A stretch of 38,695 nucleotides of DNA. It comes from Clostridiales bacterium UBA5888 (GTDB lineage: Bacteria; Bacillota; Clostridia; Oscillospirales; Oscillospiraceae). Shown here piece by piece: positions 9,051 to 16,628 of this stretch. Under the pieces are notes generated by a model, which was given only the letters and a program-made list of their open reading frames with translations, was not told the DNA's origin and did no database searches. Each line of letters starts with the position of its first letter. Position 1 is the stretch's first letter. The stretch is from assembly GCA_002431965.1 (NCBI GenBank), contig DJEW01000014.1:63838-102532 (forward strand). Direction: 5' to 3'. The position numbers were made by a program, and so were the translations under genes.

Positions 9051-10311
9051 CCTCCCACTCCTCCCGCGGCTCGGTGTATCCGGGGATAAACTCCTTCACC
9101 CGCCCCATAAGCTCCGGCGTGACGACAGCCTCGGCTTTGATGCCGTCGTCGGTGTATTCCAGCTTTGTAACGCTCGCATCACGCTTGAGCGTGTCGATTA
9201 TACCCGCCTTTGAATAGGGGATGCTCAGCGCAACGGCGCGCTTTTGCCTGCCGAGCATATCCGCAAGCTTCTTTATAAGCACGTCCGCGCCCTCGCCGCT
9301 TTTTGCCGACAGGCACACAACGTCCTCGCCGTGCGGCAGGATGCCGAAATAAGCGTCGCACTTATTATAAACGCGGACGCACGGCGTGCTCTCCGCGCCG
9401 AGCTGGCGGATAAGATCGTCCACCACTCGCGCCTGTTCCTCCCATTCTGGGTTGGATATATCAATGACGTGCAGCAGCACGTCCGCATACTTCAGCTCCT
9501 CCAGCGTCGCCTTGAACGCCTCGATGAGATGCGTGGGGAGCTTGCGGATAAACCCGACGGTGTCGCTGAGCAGCACCTCCTGCGTCTCGTCGAGCCGGAG
9601 GCGGCGGGTCGTAGTGTCGAGCGTGTCAAAAAGCCGGTCGTTCGCGGGGATGGAGTCGCCCGTGAGGCAGTTGAGAAGCGTCGATTTTCCGGCGTTTGTG
9701 TACCCGACGAGCGCCACGACCGGCATGGCGTTTTTCTCGCGGCGGCGGCGCTGCGTGCCGCGCACCTTGCGCACGGCGGCAAGCTCCTCCTCGAGCTTTT
9801 GTATCTTCCGGCGGATGTGGCGGCGGTCGGTCTCAAGCTGTGTCTCGCCCGGACCGCGCGTGCCTATCGGGGACGAGCCGCCCGCCGCCGTCTGGCGCAC
9901 AAGGTGCGTCCACATGCCGGTCAGGCGCGGCAGCAGGTATTTGTACTGCGCCAGCTCCACCTGCAGCTGTCCCTCGCGCGTCTGCGCGCGCTGGGCAAAA
10001 ATGTCCAGTATCAGCCCGGAGCGGTCGAGCACCTTCACGCCCAGCTCCTCGCTCAGAACGCGCATCTGCGACGGGCTGAGCTCATTGTCGAACACCGCAA
10101 GGCCGCACTCATTCATCTCGATGACGGCTTTCAGCTCCTGCACCTTGCCGTCGCCTATGAAGCTGCGCGGCTCGGGCGTCGGTCTGTTCTGGATAAGCAT
10201 GGCGACGGTTTCGCCCCCTGCCGTCTCCACCAGCGCCGCAAGCTCCGCCATCGACACCTCGCTTGACCGCTCGCGCTCATCCATGCTCGCCGCGGCAAGC
10301 CCCGCGAGCAC
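9043..10311 (-). CDS. hflX: Ribosome-associated GTPase HflX
   Basis: A protein of at least 422 residues that in characterised species splits or rescues stalled ribosomes, especially under heat or antibiotic stress. The N-terminal HflX domain carries RTRGPGETQLE-type family sequence (GTRGPGETQLETDRRHI) after a coiled-coil stretch. The G-domain shows VGYTNAGKST (G1), DTTTRR (G2), LSDTVGF (G3) and VYNKCD (G4). The annotated start is the GTG at 10311, which lacks a good ribosome site. The frame stays open upstream, and the family N-terminus (around KKERAVLAGL) extends past this GTG. AAAGGA at 10359-10354 sits six bases before an in-frame ATT at 10347, so the true start may be a rare codon. It is followed by overlapping yigZ. 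Confidence 0.93.
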   Translation of the reverse strand: MLAGLAAASMDERERSSEVSMAELAALVETAGGETVAMLIQNRPTPEPRSFIGDGKVQELKAVIEMNECGLAVFDNELSPSQMRVLSEELGVKVLDRSGLILDIFAQRAQTREGQLQVELAQYKYLLPRLTGMWTHLVRQTAAGGSSPIGTRGPGETQLETDRRHIRRKIQKLEEELAAVRKVRGTQRRRREKNAMPVVALVGYTNAGKSTLLNCLTGDSIPANDRLFDTLDTTTRRLRLDETQEVLLSDTVGFIRKLPTHLIEAFKATLEELKYADVLLHVIDISNPEWEEQARVVDDLIRQLGAESTPCVRVYNKCDAYFGILPHGEDVVCLSAKSGEGADVLIKKLADMLGRQKRAVALSIPYSKAGIIDTLKRDASVTKLEYTDDGIKAEAVVTPELMGRVKEFIPGYTEPREEWEDE

Positions 10312-10385
10312 GGCGCGCTCTTTCTTTATCTCTGTGTTTTCTATAATTATCAGTCCTTTGCTGCATAAATCGTGCTGTGCATAAT

Positions 10386-10414
10386 ATTATACTTCATAAA
10401 CGCCGGTTTGAAAA
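10386..10414 (-). promoter_or_regulatory. hflX: Candidate SigA promoter of hflX-yigZ
   Basis: On minus, TTTTCA (10414-10409) and TATAAT (10391-10386) are spaced by 17 bases, upstream of hflX. The -35 match is weak. Confidence 0.5.
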
Positions 10415-10463
10415 GCGGGAAACTCAAGGCGTCGGCAAAGTACGATGCCCCGGGCACTTATTC

Positions 10464-10485
10464 ATGAGCATTCAAAAATGCTCAT
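10464..10485. repeat. Perfect 9-bp inverted repeat between ylmC and hflX
   Basis: ATGAGCATT (10464-10472) and AATGCTCAT (10477-10485) flank CAAA. No T-run follows on either strand, so it is a poor terminator. It may be an operator or a weak end signal for ylmC. The rest of the stretch 10415-10518 shows no gene. Confidence 0.6.
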
Positions 10486-10518
10486 GCGACCTGAAGCTCC
10501 ATGCTGTGCGCTGCCGCC

Positions 10519-10794
10519 CTAAAACAGCTTTCGTTCCCTCGTCCGGCGGCGCAGCTCCTCCTTCGCGTCGATGAGGATGATGTCCTGCCCGATGCGCACG
10601 ATGCACTTCCACGGCAGCACGTAATCGTCCTCGCGTCCGAGCAGCCCCAACCAGCGCGGACGCCCCGGCGTGACAAGCGAAATGAGCCGCCCCTCCGCGT
10701 CGTCAAATTCCGCGTCGCACACATAGCCCAGCCGCGCCCCGGTGTGCACGTCGATGACCTCCTTATACCGCAGATCGGAAAAATAGCTGATCAT
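10519..10794 (-). CDS. YlmC/YmxH-family PRC-barrel sporulation protein
   Basis: A 91-residue protein made of one PRC-barrel domain. The family pattern is plain: MISYFSDLRYKEVIDVHTG at the start, then GRPRWLGLLGREDDYVLPW and IVRIGQDIILID. YlmC/YmxH proteins are found across endospore-forming Firmicutes and are expressed in sporulation in Bacillus. Their biochemical role is not known. The ATG at 10794 is chosen over one 11 codons upstream because the family starts here; a weak GGCGGTGA precedes it. It lies 56 bases downstream of the noc/parB stop. Its presence hints at a spore-forming lineage. Confidence 0.87.
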   Translation of the reverse strand: MISYFSDLRYKEVIDVHTGARLGYVCDAEFDDAEGRLISLVTPGRPRWLGLLGREDDYVLPWKCIVRIGQDIILIDAKEELRRRTRERKLF

Positions 10795-10850
10795 AAATTC
10801 ACCGCCCCCATAGAAATACCTGTACAATCCTATGGAGGCGGAGAGTTGTA

Positions 10851-11696
10851 CTATTCCGCAGCCGCCGCAGGAGCTCTGCCTTTGGGGATGGAGATGGTGA
10901 GGATGAGCCGGTCCTCCGTCTCCTCGCGGTGCATCCCCGCGTCGATGCCGCCCTGCTTCATAAGGTCGATGCTGCGCGAGAGTGTGTTTAGAAACACGCG
11001 CACATCCTTCAGCACAAAGGTGCGTCTGGGTTCGCTGCGCTTCTCCTCCGGTGCCTCCGGGGAGGGAGCCGAGAGCAGCGTTTCTATATACTCCTCCGTC
11101 GCGGCGACGTTGAGATCGTTTTCTATGATGTGCGCAAGCGCCGCGCGCCGGGCATCCGCCGTCGGCAGGCGCAGCAGCGCCCGCCCGTGCCGCTCCGTGA
11201 GCGAATTGGCGCGCAGTGCGTCCAGCACATCGTCCGGCAGCCGCAGCAGGCGCAGCTTGTTCGCCACGGCGGACTGCGATTTGCCGATGCGCCGCGCCGC
11301 CTCCTCCTGGCTCATGCCGAACATATGTATAAGCTGGCTGATGCCGTTTGCCTCCTCTATAAAATCCAGATCACGCCGCTGAAGATTCTCGATGAGCGAG
11401 ATAAGGCTGGCGTTTTCCATGTCCACGTCTATCACGATGCACGGTACCTCCCGCAGCCCCGCGAGTTTTGCCGCGCGAAGCCGCCGTTCTCCCGCGACCA
11501 GCTCATACCGTCCGCCGCGCGAGCGGACGGTGAGCGGGTTGAGTATGCCATAGTCGCGTATGCTCTCGCTCAGCTCGCGCAGCGAGTCCTCGTCAAATAT
11601 CTTTCTTGCCTGCACGGGGCATGGGGCGATGTCCTCCGTGCATATATAAACTATACTGCCCCGCCTGAGCCCGGGGCGTGTGCGCAATGCCTGCAT
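10851..11696 (-). CDS. noc: ParB/Noc-family chromosome organisation protein
   Basis: A 281-residue ParB-fold CTPase. The N-terminal nuclease-like fold has IRDYGILNPLTVRSR, then GERRLRAAKLAG (CTP-binding GERRxRA box) and SLIENLQRRDLDFIEEA. A helix-turn-helix follows (MSQEEAARRIGKSQSAVANK), then a C-terminal dimer part with DVRVFLNTLSRSIDLM. That C-terminus resembles nucleoid-occlusion Noc more than Spo0J, and no parA/soj partner lies nearby, so Noc is preferred. Noc binds many chromosomal sites and keeps the division septum off the nucleoid. AAGGAAGGAG sits eight bases before the ATG. A plain ParB is the alternative. No obvious parS or Noc box was seen in the window. Confidence 0.85.
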   Translation of the reverse strand: MQALRTRPGLRRGSIVYICTEDIAPCPVQARKIFDEDSLRELSESIRDYGILNPLTVRSRGGRYELVAGERRLRAAKLAGLREVPCIVIDVDMENASLISLIENLQRRDLDFIEEANGISQLIHMFGMSQEEAARRIGKSQSAVANKLRLLRLPDDVLDALRANSLTERHGRALLRLPTADARRAALAHIIENDLNVAATEEYIETLLSAPSPEAPEEKRSEPRRTFVLKDVRVFLNTLSRSIDLMKQGGIDAGMHREETEDRLILTISIPKGRAPAAAAE

Positions 11697-11830
11697 TGTT
11701 GCAGCTCCTTCCTTGTCCGGCTGTGCCGTTTGGAAAAAGTATATCCCGCGCTCGGCGAAAAATTGCGCGAAACGATGGAGTACGCGCGAATACGGCGCGG
11801 CTGCAGAGCCGATGGAAACATATACCGGGC

Positions 11831-11859
11831 TTGAAACCTTGCAAAAAATGCGGTATCAT
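11831..11859 (+). promoter_or_regulatory. SigA-type promoter of the AraC-family gene
   Basis: TTGAAA (11831-11836) and TATCAT (11854-11859) are spaced by 17 bases, 100 bases before the ATG at 11960. Confidence 0.6.
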
Positions 11860-11959
11860 ACGCTTGTAAAGCTTCATGCGCGAGCGCCGTGCCGCGAAAA
11901 TGCGCATAATGCGGCGCGACATTAAGCAAGCCGCCGCCCGGCGGCACAGGAGGTGCAGA

Positions 11960-12796
11960 ATGAAAGAAGAGCAGACCTTCGCGCGCGAGGGGTATCTGGA
12001 GGAAAACTATCATTATTTCCACCTGCGCGACACTGCCGGGCAGGAGAGGGACTTTCACTTCCACGATTTCGACAAGATCGTGCTGCTCATTTCCGGCAGC
12101 GTGGACTATGCCGTGGAGGACAAGGTCTACTCTCTGCGCCCGTGGGATATGCTGCTCGTGCGGCATCACACCATACACAAGGCGCTCATCGACAAGTCTG
12201 TGCCCTATGAGCGCATCATCATTTATCTCGACCGGCAGTATTTTGACCGGGTGCTCCCCGGCGCTGAGCTGAGAGCGTGCTTTGAGCGCGCGGACGCCAC
12301 CGGGCAGCATCTGCTCACTCTGGAGGGGGAGCCGCGCGCGGCGCTCTCCGCGGCGCTCTCCGCGTTTGAGGAGAGTCTGAACGACGGTGAGTTCGGCGCG
12401 CAGGCAATGCGCGACACGCTTATGATGCAGCTGCTCATCCGCATAAACCGCGCCGCTGCCGCCGCGCCCGAGCGCGAGGAGAAAAAGCTGGACGAAAAGA
12501 TAGAGCGGACGCTCTCCTACATAAACGAAAACCTCACGCGGGAGCTGACGGTGGATGCGCTTGCCGACCGCGTATATCTCAGCCGCTATCACTTCATGCG
12601 CCTTTTCAAGGCTCAGACGGGCGCGACGGTGCACGCATATATCCGCCGCAAGCGTCTTTTGTACGCCGCGCGCCTTATCCGCGAGGGCGTAAACGCAAAC
12701 AAAGCCGCCTTTGACAGCGGCTTTGCAGACTATTCAACTTTTCACCGGGCGTTCACCGAGAGCTTCGGCATGAGCCCGGGCAAGCTCAAGCGCTGA
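11960..12796 (+). CDS. AraC-family transcriptional regulator with cupin sensor domain
   Basis: A 278-residue regulator. The N-terminal cupin-like domain has FHFHDFDKIVLLISG and SLRPWDMLLVRHHTIHK, the usual small-molecule pocket of AraC/XylS proteins. The C-terminal double helix-turn-helix carries LTVDALADRVYLSRYHFMRL and the second HTH with AFDSGFADYSTFHRAF, ending GMSPGKLKR. The ATG at 11960 has AGGAGGTG just upstream; the longer frame from 11876 is non-conserved leader. It is divergent from noc and convergent with the CD1247-like gene, so no target operon is adjacent. The effector is unknown; such regulators often sense sugars or amino acid derivatives. Confidence 0.9.
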   Translation: MKEEQTFAREGYLEENYHYFHLRDTAGQERDFHFHDFDKIVLLISGSVDYAVEDKVYSLRPWDMLLVRHHTIHKALIDKSVPYERIIIYLDRQYFDRVLPGAELRACFERADATGQHLLTLEGEPRAALSAALSAFEESLNDGEFGAQAMRDTLMMQLLIRINRAAAAAPEREEKKLDEKIERTLSYINENLTRELTVDALADRVYLSRYHFMRLFKAQTGATVHAYIRRKRLLYAARLIREGVNANKAAFDSGFADYSTFHRAFTESFGMSPGKLKR

Positions 12797-12807
12797 CGGA
12801 GGGCAGA

Positions 12808-13335
12808 TCACTCGTCCTTATCCCCGTCGCCGTCCTCGCCTTCGCCGTCCAGGTCAAATTCCAGCTCCTCCCCGCAGCCCGGACAGATGATGGAGCCCTC
12901 GGACAGCGTCCCCTCGTCGAAGGTTATCTCCTCGCCGCAGGCGGGGCAGGTCACATCGTACATCACGCCGTCGTACTCCATCTCCTCGCCGTCGCCGTCC
13001 TCATCATCAGAGGGCGCGGAGCAGCAGCAGCGACCGCGGCAGACGGGCGCGGCGTCCTCATCGTCAGAGTCGAAATCATAGTCATCATCGTCGAACGCAT
13101 CCTCCGGCGTGTCAAGGTCGCACGTCAGCTCTTCCAGATATACAAGCTCGTCGCTCATATCGTCGAGCGCGCCGGCAAAGTCAAGATTGCTCTCCTGAAG
13201 GTCCTCTATCTCGTGCGCCATGTCGCTCACAAGCTCGCACAGCGTCTCCCAGAGCTTGCCCTCCTTTGATTCGCCGCCGATGCCAAGACCCTCGGTCAGT
13301 CCTTTCAGATACGCCGCTTTTTCAACGATAGTCAT
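12808..13335 (-). CDS. CD1247-type N-terminal domain protein with acidic linker and zinc ribbon
   Basis: A 175-residue protein of the type named after C. difficile CD1247. Residues 1 to about 75 match that N-terminal domain (MTIVEKAAYLKGLTEGLGI, then ETLCELVSDMAHEIEDL), probably helical. A very acidic Asp/Glu linker follows, with an odd cysteine cluster (VCRGRCCCSA). The C-terminus has a zinc ribbon (CPACGEEITFDEG and IICPGCGEEL) and an acidic tail. Function is unknown; it is widespread in Clostridia. AAGGAGGT lies seven bases before the ATG at 13335, which is preferred over an ATG 16 codons upstream. It lies downstream of efp, separated from it by a hairpin. Confidence 0.8.
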   Translation of the reverse strand: MTIVEKAAYLKGLTEGLGIGGESKEGKLWETLCELVSDMAHEIEDLQESNLDFAGALDDMSDELVYLEELTCDLDTPEDAFDDDDYDFDSDDEDAAPVCRGRCCCSAPSDDEDGDGEEMEYDGVMYDVTCPACGEEITFDEGTLSEGSIICPGCGEELEFDLDGEGEDGDGDKDE

Positions 13336-13401
13336 TGTGAAAACCTCCTTTGTGTTCTTCGGTGCCGTTTGTTTCTTCAACATATCATATATAGTTTGAT
13401 A

Positions 13402-13430
13402 AAGGGAGGCCTCTTTTATGAGCCTCCCTT
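13402..13430 (-). terminator. Hairpin terminator after efp
   Basis: A 9-bp perfect stem (13402-13410 with 13422-13430) has an 11-base loop. On minus it is followed by the short, weak run TTTATC. It lies between efp and the CD1247-like gene and may only partly stop transcription. Confidence 0.6.
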
Positions 13431-13439
13431 ATATCGTCC

Positions 13440-13997
13440 TTATGCGCGGCTGAGATATTCGCCGGTGCGGGTGTCGACCTTGATCTTCTCGCCGACCTCG
13501 ATGAACAGGGGAACCTTGATCTCGGCCCCGGTCTCGAGCGTTGCGGGCTTGGTCGCGTTGGTGGCGGTGTTGCCGGCAAAGCCGGGGTCGGTCTCGGTGA
13601 CCTCAAGCTCCACAAAGAACGGCGGCTCGACATTGAAAACCTTGCCCTTGTAGGAGTAGATGGTGCACTCCATGTTTTCCTTGACGAACTTGAAGTTGTC
13701 GCCCAGAACTGCGGCATCGACCGGCTCAAGCTCATAGGTCTCGGGATTCATAAAATAGTAGAGGTTGCCGTCGGCATAGCTGTATTCCATGGTCTGACGG
13801 TCAACTGTTGCGTTCTCGAACTTTGCGGTGGGGTTGAACGAGGTCTCGGTGACGGCGCCGGTGATGACGTTTTTCATCTTGGTGCGCACGAACGCCGCGC
13901 CCTTGCCGGGCTTGACGTGCTGGAACTCGACGACCTGCATGACCTGTCCGTCCATCTCAAAGGTAACGCCGTTTCTGAAATCGCCTGCTGTGATCAT
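13440..13997 (-). CDS. efp: Elongation factor P
   Basis: A 185-residue translation factor that relieves ribosome stalling at polyproline runs. The KOW-like domain I starts MITAGDFRNGVTFEMDG, and the exposed loop has K32 in the KPGKGAAF segment, the residue that is modified in many species. Two OB-type domains follow, with the domain III signature GAEIKVPLFIEVGEKIKVDTR. Length is standard. The ATG at 13997 has GGGAGG upstream and matches the family start, so the frame extension to 14030 is discarded. It has its own promoter upstream and follows the M24 peptidase gene, a neighbour of efp in many Firmicutes. Confidence 0.98.
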   Translation of the reverse strand: MITAGDFRNGVTFEMDGQVMQVVEFQHVKPGKGAAFVRTKMKNVITGAVTETSFNPTAKFENATVDRQTMEYSYADGNLYYFMNPETYELEPVDAAVLGDNFKFVKENMECTIYSYKGKVFNVEPPFFVELEVTETDPGFAGNTATNATKPATLETGAEIKVPLFIEVGEKIKVDTRTGEYLSRA

Positions 13998-14090
13998 AAA
14001 AAGGGTCCTCCCATATATAATTTCAAACAAAACCCAAAATACTTGATATATTCAGGGCTGCGCCGCCATAGCATTATCCATAGCCTTATC

Positions 14091-14119
14091 ATTTTACAGT
14101 ATACAAGGGCTTTTTGCAA
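14091..14119 (-). promoter_or_regulatory. efp: SigA-type promoter of efp
   Basis: On minus, TTGCAA (14119-14114) and TAAAAT (14096-14091) are 17 bases apart. A 7-bp direct repeat (CCATAGC at 14066 and 14078, read on plus) lies just downstream, near the predicted transcription start. Confidence 0.6.
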
Positions 14120-14142
14120 GAGTTTTTATAGATTTTCCCCTG

Positions 14143-15225
14143 TTATCTGTTGTTAAGCACTATAAGCTCCATCTTTGGCGCGCGGGTTATGACCTCCGCG
14201 CCCGTCTCGCGCAGCACCATCACGTCCTCAATGCGAACGCCGAAGCGCCCGGGCAGGTATATGCCGGGCTCGGCGCTGACGACGGCGCCAATGGGCATCG
14301 GCTCTTCGCCGCGCATATTGGCGTTGGGCGCTTCGTGTATGTCCAGCCCCAGCGAGTGCCCGAAGCCGTGCCCGAAGTATTCCCCATACCCTGCGCGCGT
14401 GATAACGCCGCGCGCCGCCGCGTCGATGTCGCGCCCGGGGATGCCGGCGCGCGCCGCCGCAATGCCGGCAAGCTGCGCTTCGAGCACGATGGAGTAGATA
14501 TTGCGCATCTCCTCCGTCGCATGTCCGACGGCGACGGTGCGCGTCATGTCGGAGCAGTAGCCGTGCTTGAGGCAGCCGAAGTCCATCGTCACAAAATCGC
14601 CCTCTTCGACAAGCTCATCCCCCGGCACGCCGTGGGGCATGCTCGTTTTTTTGCCGGTGACGACAATGGGATCGAAGGAATTGCCCTCTCCCCCATGGCG
14701 CAGCATGCGGTATACAAGCTCCGCCGCGATCTCCCGCTCGCTCATGCCGGGGCGGATGAGCAGCAGCGTCTCGGCAAGGGCGGCCTCTGCTATGCCCTGC
14801 GCCTCGCGCATCGCGGCGATCTCCTCCTCGCTCTTGGCGCTGCGCAGAGTGCTGAGTATGGTCTGCCCCGCTTCCAGCTTCACGCCCAGCGCCTTTTCAT
14901 AGCGCAGGAAGCCCGCATGGCTGAGCTTTTCTTCCTCCGCGCCGATGCGCGAGAGCTGCTCCCGGGAAATGACGGTGCGGATGCAGTCGGTGAGCGGATG
15001 CTGCGCGTCGAAAAGCACGATGTCTGCAATATCGCCCGCCGCCAGCTCCGCCGCCTCGATATAGCGCGAATCCGTGAAAAGCCACGCGCCGCGCCGCGCT
15101 ATGAGCACCGCCCCGTCCGTGAACGGGAAGCCCAGAGCGTAGCGCTGGTTTTTTTCGTCGGTTATGAGCAGCGCGTCAAGACCGCGCCGTTCAAGCTGCT
15201 GTTGGATTTTGTTGAGATTGTTCAT
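14143..15225 (-). CDS. M24-family Xaa-Pro aminopeptidase
   Basis: A 360-residue M24B peptidase that removes an N-terminal residue ahead of proline. The N-terminal creatinase-like domain (about 1-130) precedes the pita-bread catalytic domain. The five dimetal ligands are all present: D215 in TMDFG, D226 in SDMTRTV, H290 in GHSLGLDIHE, E319 in SAEPGIY and E333 in VRIEDV. The ATG overlaps the stop of the upstream histidine kinase (ATGA, 15222-15225), so translation is coupled to the sensor gene. GGAGGAGA lies upstream. A peptidase tied so closely to a two-component system is not the usual context. Confidence 0.94.
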   Translation of the reverse strand: MNNLNKIQQQLERRGLDALLITDEKNQRYALGFPFTDGAVLIARRGAWLFTDSRYIEAAELAAGDIADIVLFDAQHPLTDCIRTVISREQLSRIGAEEEKLSHAGFLRYEKALGVKLEAGQTILSTLRSAKSEEEIAAMREAQGIAEAALAETLLLIRPGMSEREIAAELVYRMLRHGGEGNSFDPIVVTGKKTSMPHGVPGDELVEEGDFVTMDFGCLKHGYCSDMTRTVAVGHATEEMRNIYSIVLEAQLAGIAAARAGIPGRDIDAAARGVITRAGYGEYFGHGFGHSLGLDIHEAPNANMRGEEPMPIGAVVSAEPGIYLPGRFGVRIEDVMVLRETGAEVITRAPKMELIVLNNR

Positions 15226-16619
15226 ATTCCTGTCTCCTCCGGTGTTGGTTTTGGAAAGCTGACGACAAAGCGCGAGCCCTGGGGTCTGTTCGCGCCGACG
15301 GTGATGGTGCCGCCGTAAAGCTGCACCGCGTCGTGCACGATGCTCAGCCCCAGCCCGCTGCCGCCCGCCTCTCTTGAGCGTGCCTTATCCACGCGGTAAA
15401 AGCGCGAGAAAATGTTGAAGCGATCCTCCTCCGGGATGCCGATGCCCGTGTCCTCCACGGCGATACTGACGGTTTTTTCGCCGCTTTTGACGCGCAGCAT
15501 GACGCTGCCGCCCTCAACGTTGTATTTTATCGCGTTTTCGATGAGATTGAAAATAATGTGGAACATATCGTCCACCGTCGCCATGACGACGCAGCCGTCC
15601 TCCAGCTCGCTGCGCATGCGCACCTTCCGCTCGTCCGCGAGCGGGCGCAGCAGCACCAGCGCGTCCACCGCCACCTGCTTGACGTCCACAGGCTCGGGGT
15701 CGAAGCGGACGTCGTCGTCCATACGGCTGAGCTCGAGCAGCTTCTCCGTCGTGCGCTGAAGGCGCTCCGCCTCCTGCCCGATGTCCGTGACAAACTCGCG
15801 CACGGTGCTCTCGTTGATGTTCTCGCTCTGTACGATGCTGTCGGCCAGCAGCCGTATGGACGCGAGAGGCGTCTTCAGCTCGTGCGAGGCGTCGGACACA
15901 AAGCGCCTGCGCTGCCGCTCCGTCGTCTCAAGGCGCTCTGTCAGCATGTTGAACTCTTCCCCCAGCTCCGTTATCTCGTCCCTGCCGCGCGTGGCGAGAC
16001 GGTAGCCGTAGTTGCCGGAGGCGACGATGCGCATCGACTGCACAAGCTCGCCTATGCGCCGCAGGAGGACGTTTGAAAATATCGCCACAATGACGATGGC
16101 CGCCCCCGCGATGACGAGCGACGTAAAGCGAAGGCGCTGCTGCATCGTCTCTATCATCCCTGCCCGCTCGGCGTCATGCTCGCCGATATACACCGCGCCC
16201 ACGGTCGTGCCCTGATTGCTCATGGGCATGGCAAAGCAGCTCTTAAACGCCCCGGAGGCAAAAAGCGAGCGGAAGACGGTCTTGCCGGAAAGCGCCCGGG
16301 CGATGTCGCTGCGCTCGCGCTCGGCGTCGGCGGCAGAGCCGTCGTCATAAATAACGCTCCCCCCCGCGTCAACGACGACCATGCGGGCAAAGCCGCTGAT
16401 GTCCAGCAGCTGCAGAACGTCGCTTATGCTGTCGCGGCTGAGGGAATCGAGGTTCGCCAGCGACGAGGCGACGACCGCCGCCTGACTGCTCAGGGAGTTG
16501 CGCTTCTCCTCAAAAACGCGGTCGCGCGAGGAGGTGATGGGGAGAATGTTCAGCAGCAGCAGCAAAATGACCAGCAGCACCGCCGTGAACGCCATAAACT
16601 GTACTCTAAGGCTGCGCAT
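15222..16619 (-). CDS. PhoR-like sensor histidine kinase
   Basis: A 465-residue membrane kinase. Residues 8-27 and about 167-186 are membrane segments enclosing an external sensor region of about 140 residues (PAS/Cache-like, unassigned). A HAMP linker follows, then the dimerisation domain with phosphorylated H246 in SDASHELKTPLAS. The ATPase domain has NLIENAIKYN (N box), DTGIGIPEED (G1), FSRFYRVDKARS (F box) and GSGLGLSIV (G2). AAGGAG lies five bases before the ATG, and the partner response regulator ends 9 bases upstream. It ends in an ATGA overlap with the M24 peptidase. The layout resembles PhoR/WalK-type sensors of the cell envelope or phosphate; the signal cannot be read from the sequence. 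Confidence 0.94.
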   Translation of the reverse strand: MRSLRVQFMAFTAVLLVILLLLLNILPITSSRDRVFEEKRNSLSSQAAVVASSLANLDSLSRDSISDVLQLLDISGFARMVVVDAGGSVIYDDGSAADAERERSDIARALSGKTVFRSLFASGAFKSCFAMPMSNQGTTVGAVYIGEHDAERAGMIETMQQRLRFTSLVIAGAAIVIVAIFSNVLLRRIGELVQSMRIVASGNYGYRLATRGRDEITELGEEFNMLTERLETTERQRRRFVSDASHELKTPLASIRLLADSIVQSENINESTVREFVTDIGQEAERLQRTTEKLLELSRMDDDVRFDPEPVDVKQVAVDALVLLRPLADERKVRMRSELEDGCVVMATVDDMFHIIFNLIENAIKYNVEGGSVMLRVKSGEKTVSIAVEDTGIGIPEEDRFNIFSRFYRVDKARSREAGGSGLGLSIVHDAVQLYGGTITVGANRPQGSRFVVSFPKPTPEETGI

Positions 16620-16628
16620 AACGGCTCC

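Noticed and set aside
10851..11696. Classical parAB chromosome partition locus
   Set aside because: No ParA/Soj gene flanks the ParB-fold gene and no parS-like palindrome was seen, so Noc is the better reading.
11651..12634. A 327-residue minus-strand frame opposite the AraC-type gene
   Set aside because: It overlaps the start of noc/parB and runs antisense to a complete AraC-family gene with good ribosome and promoter signals.
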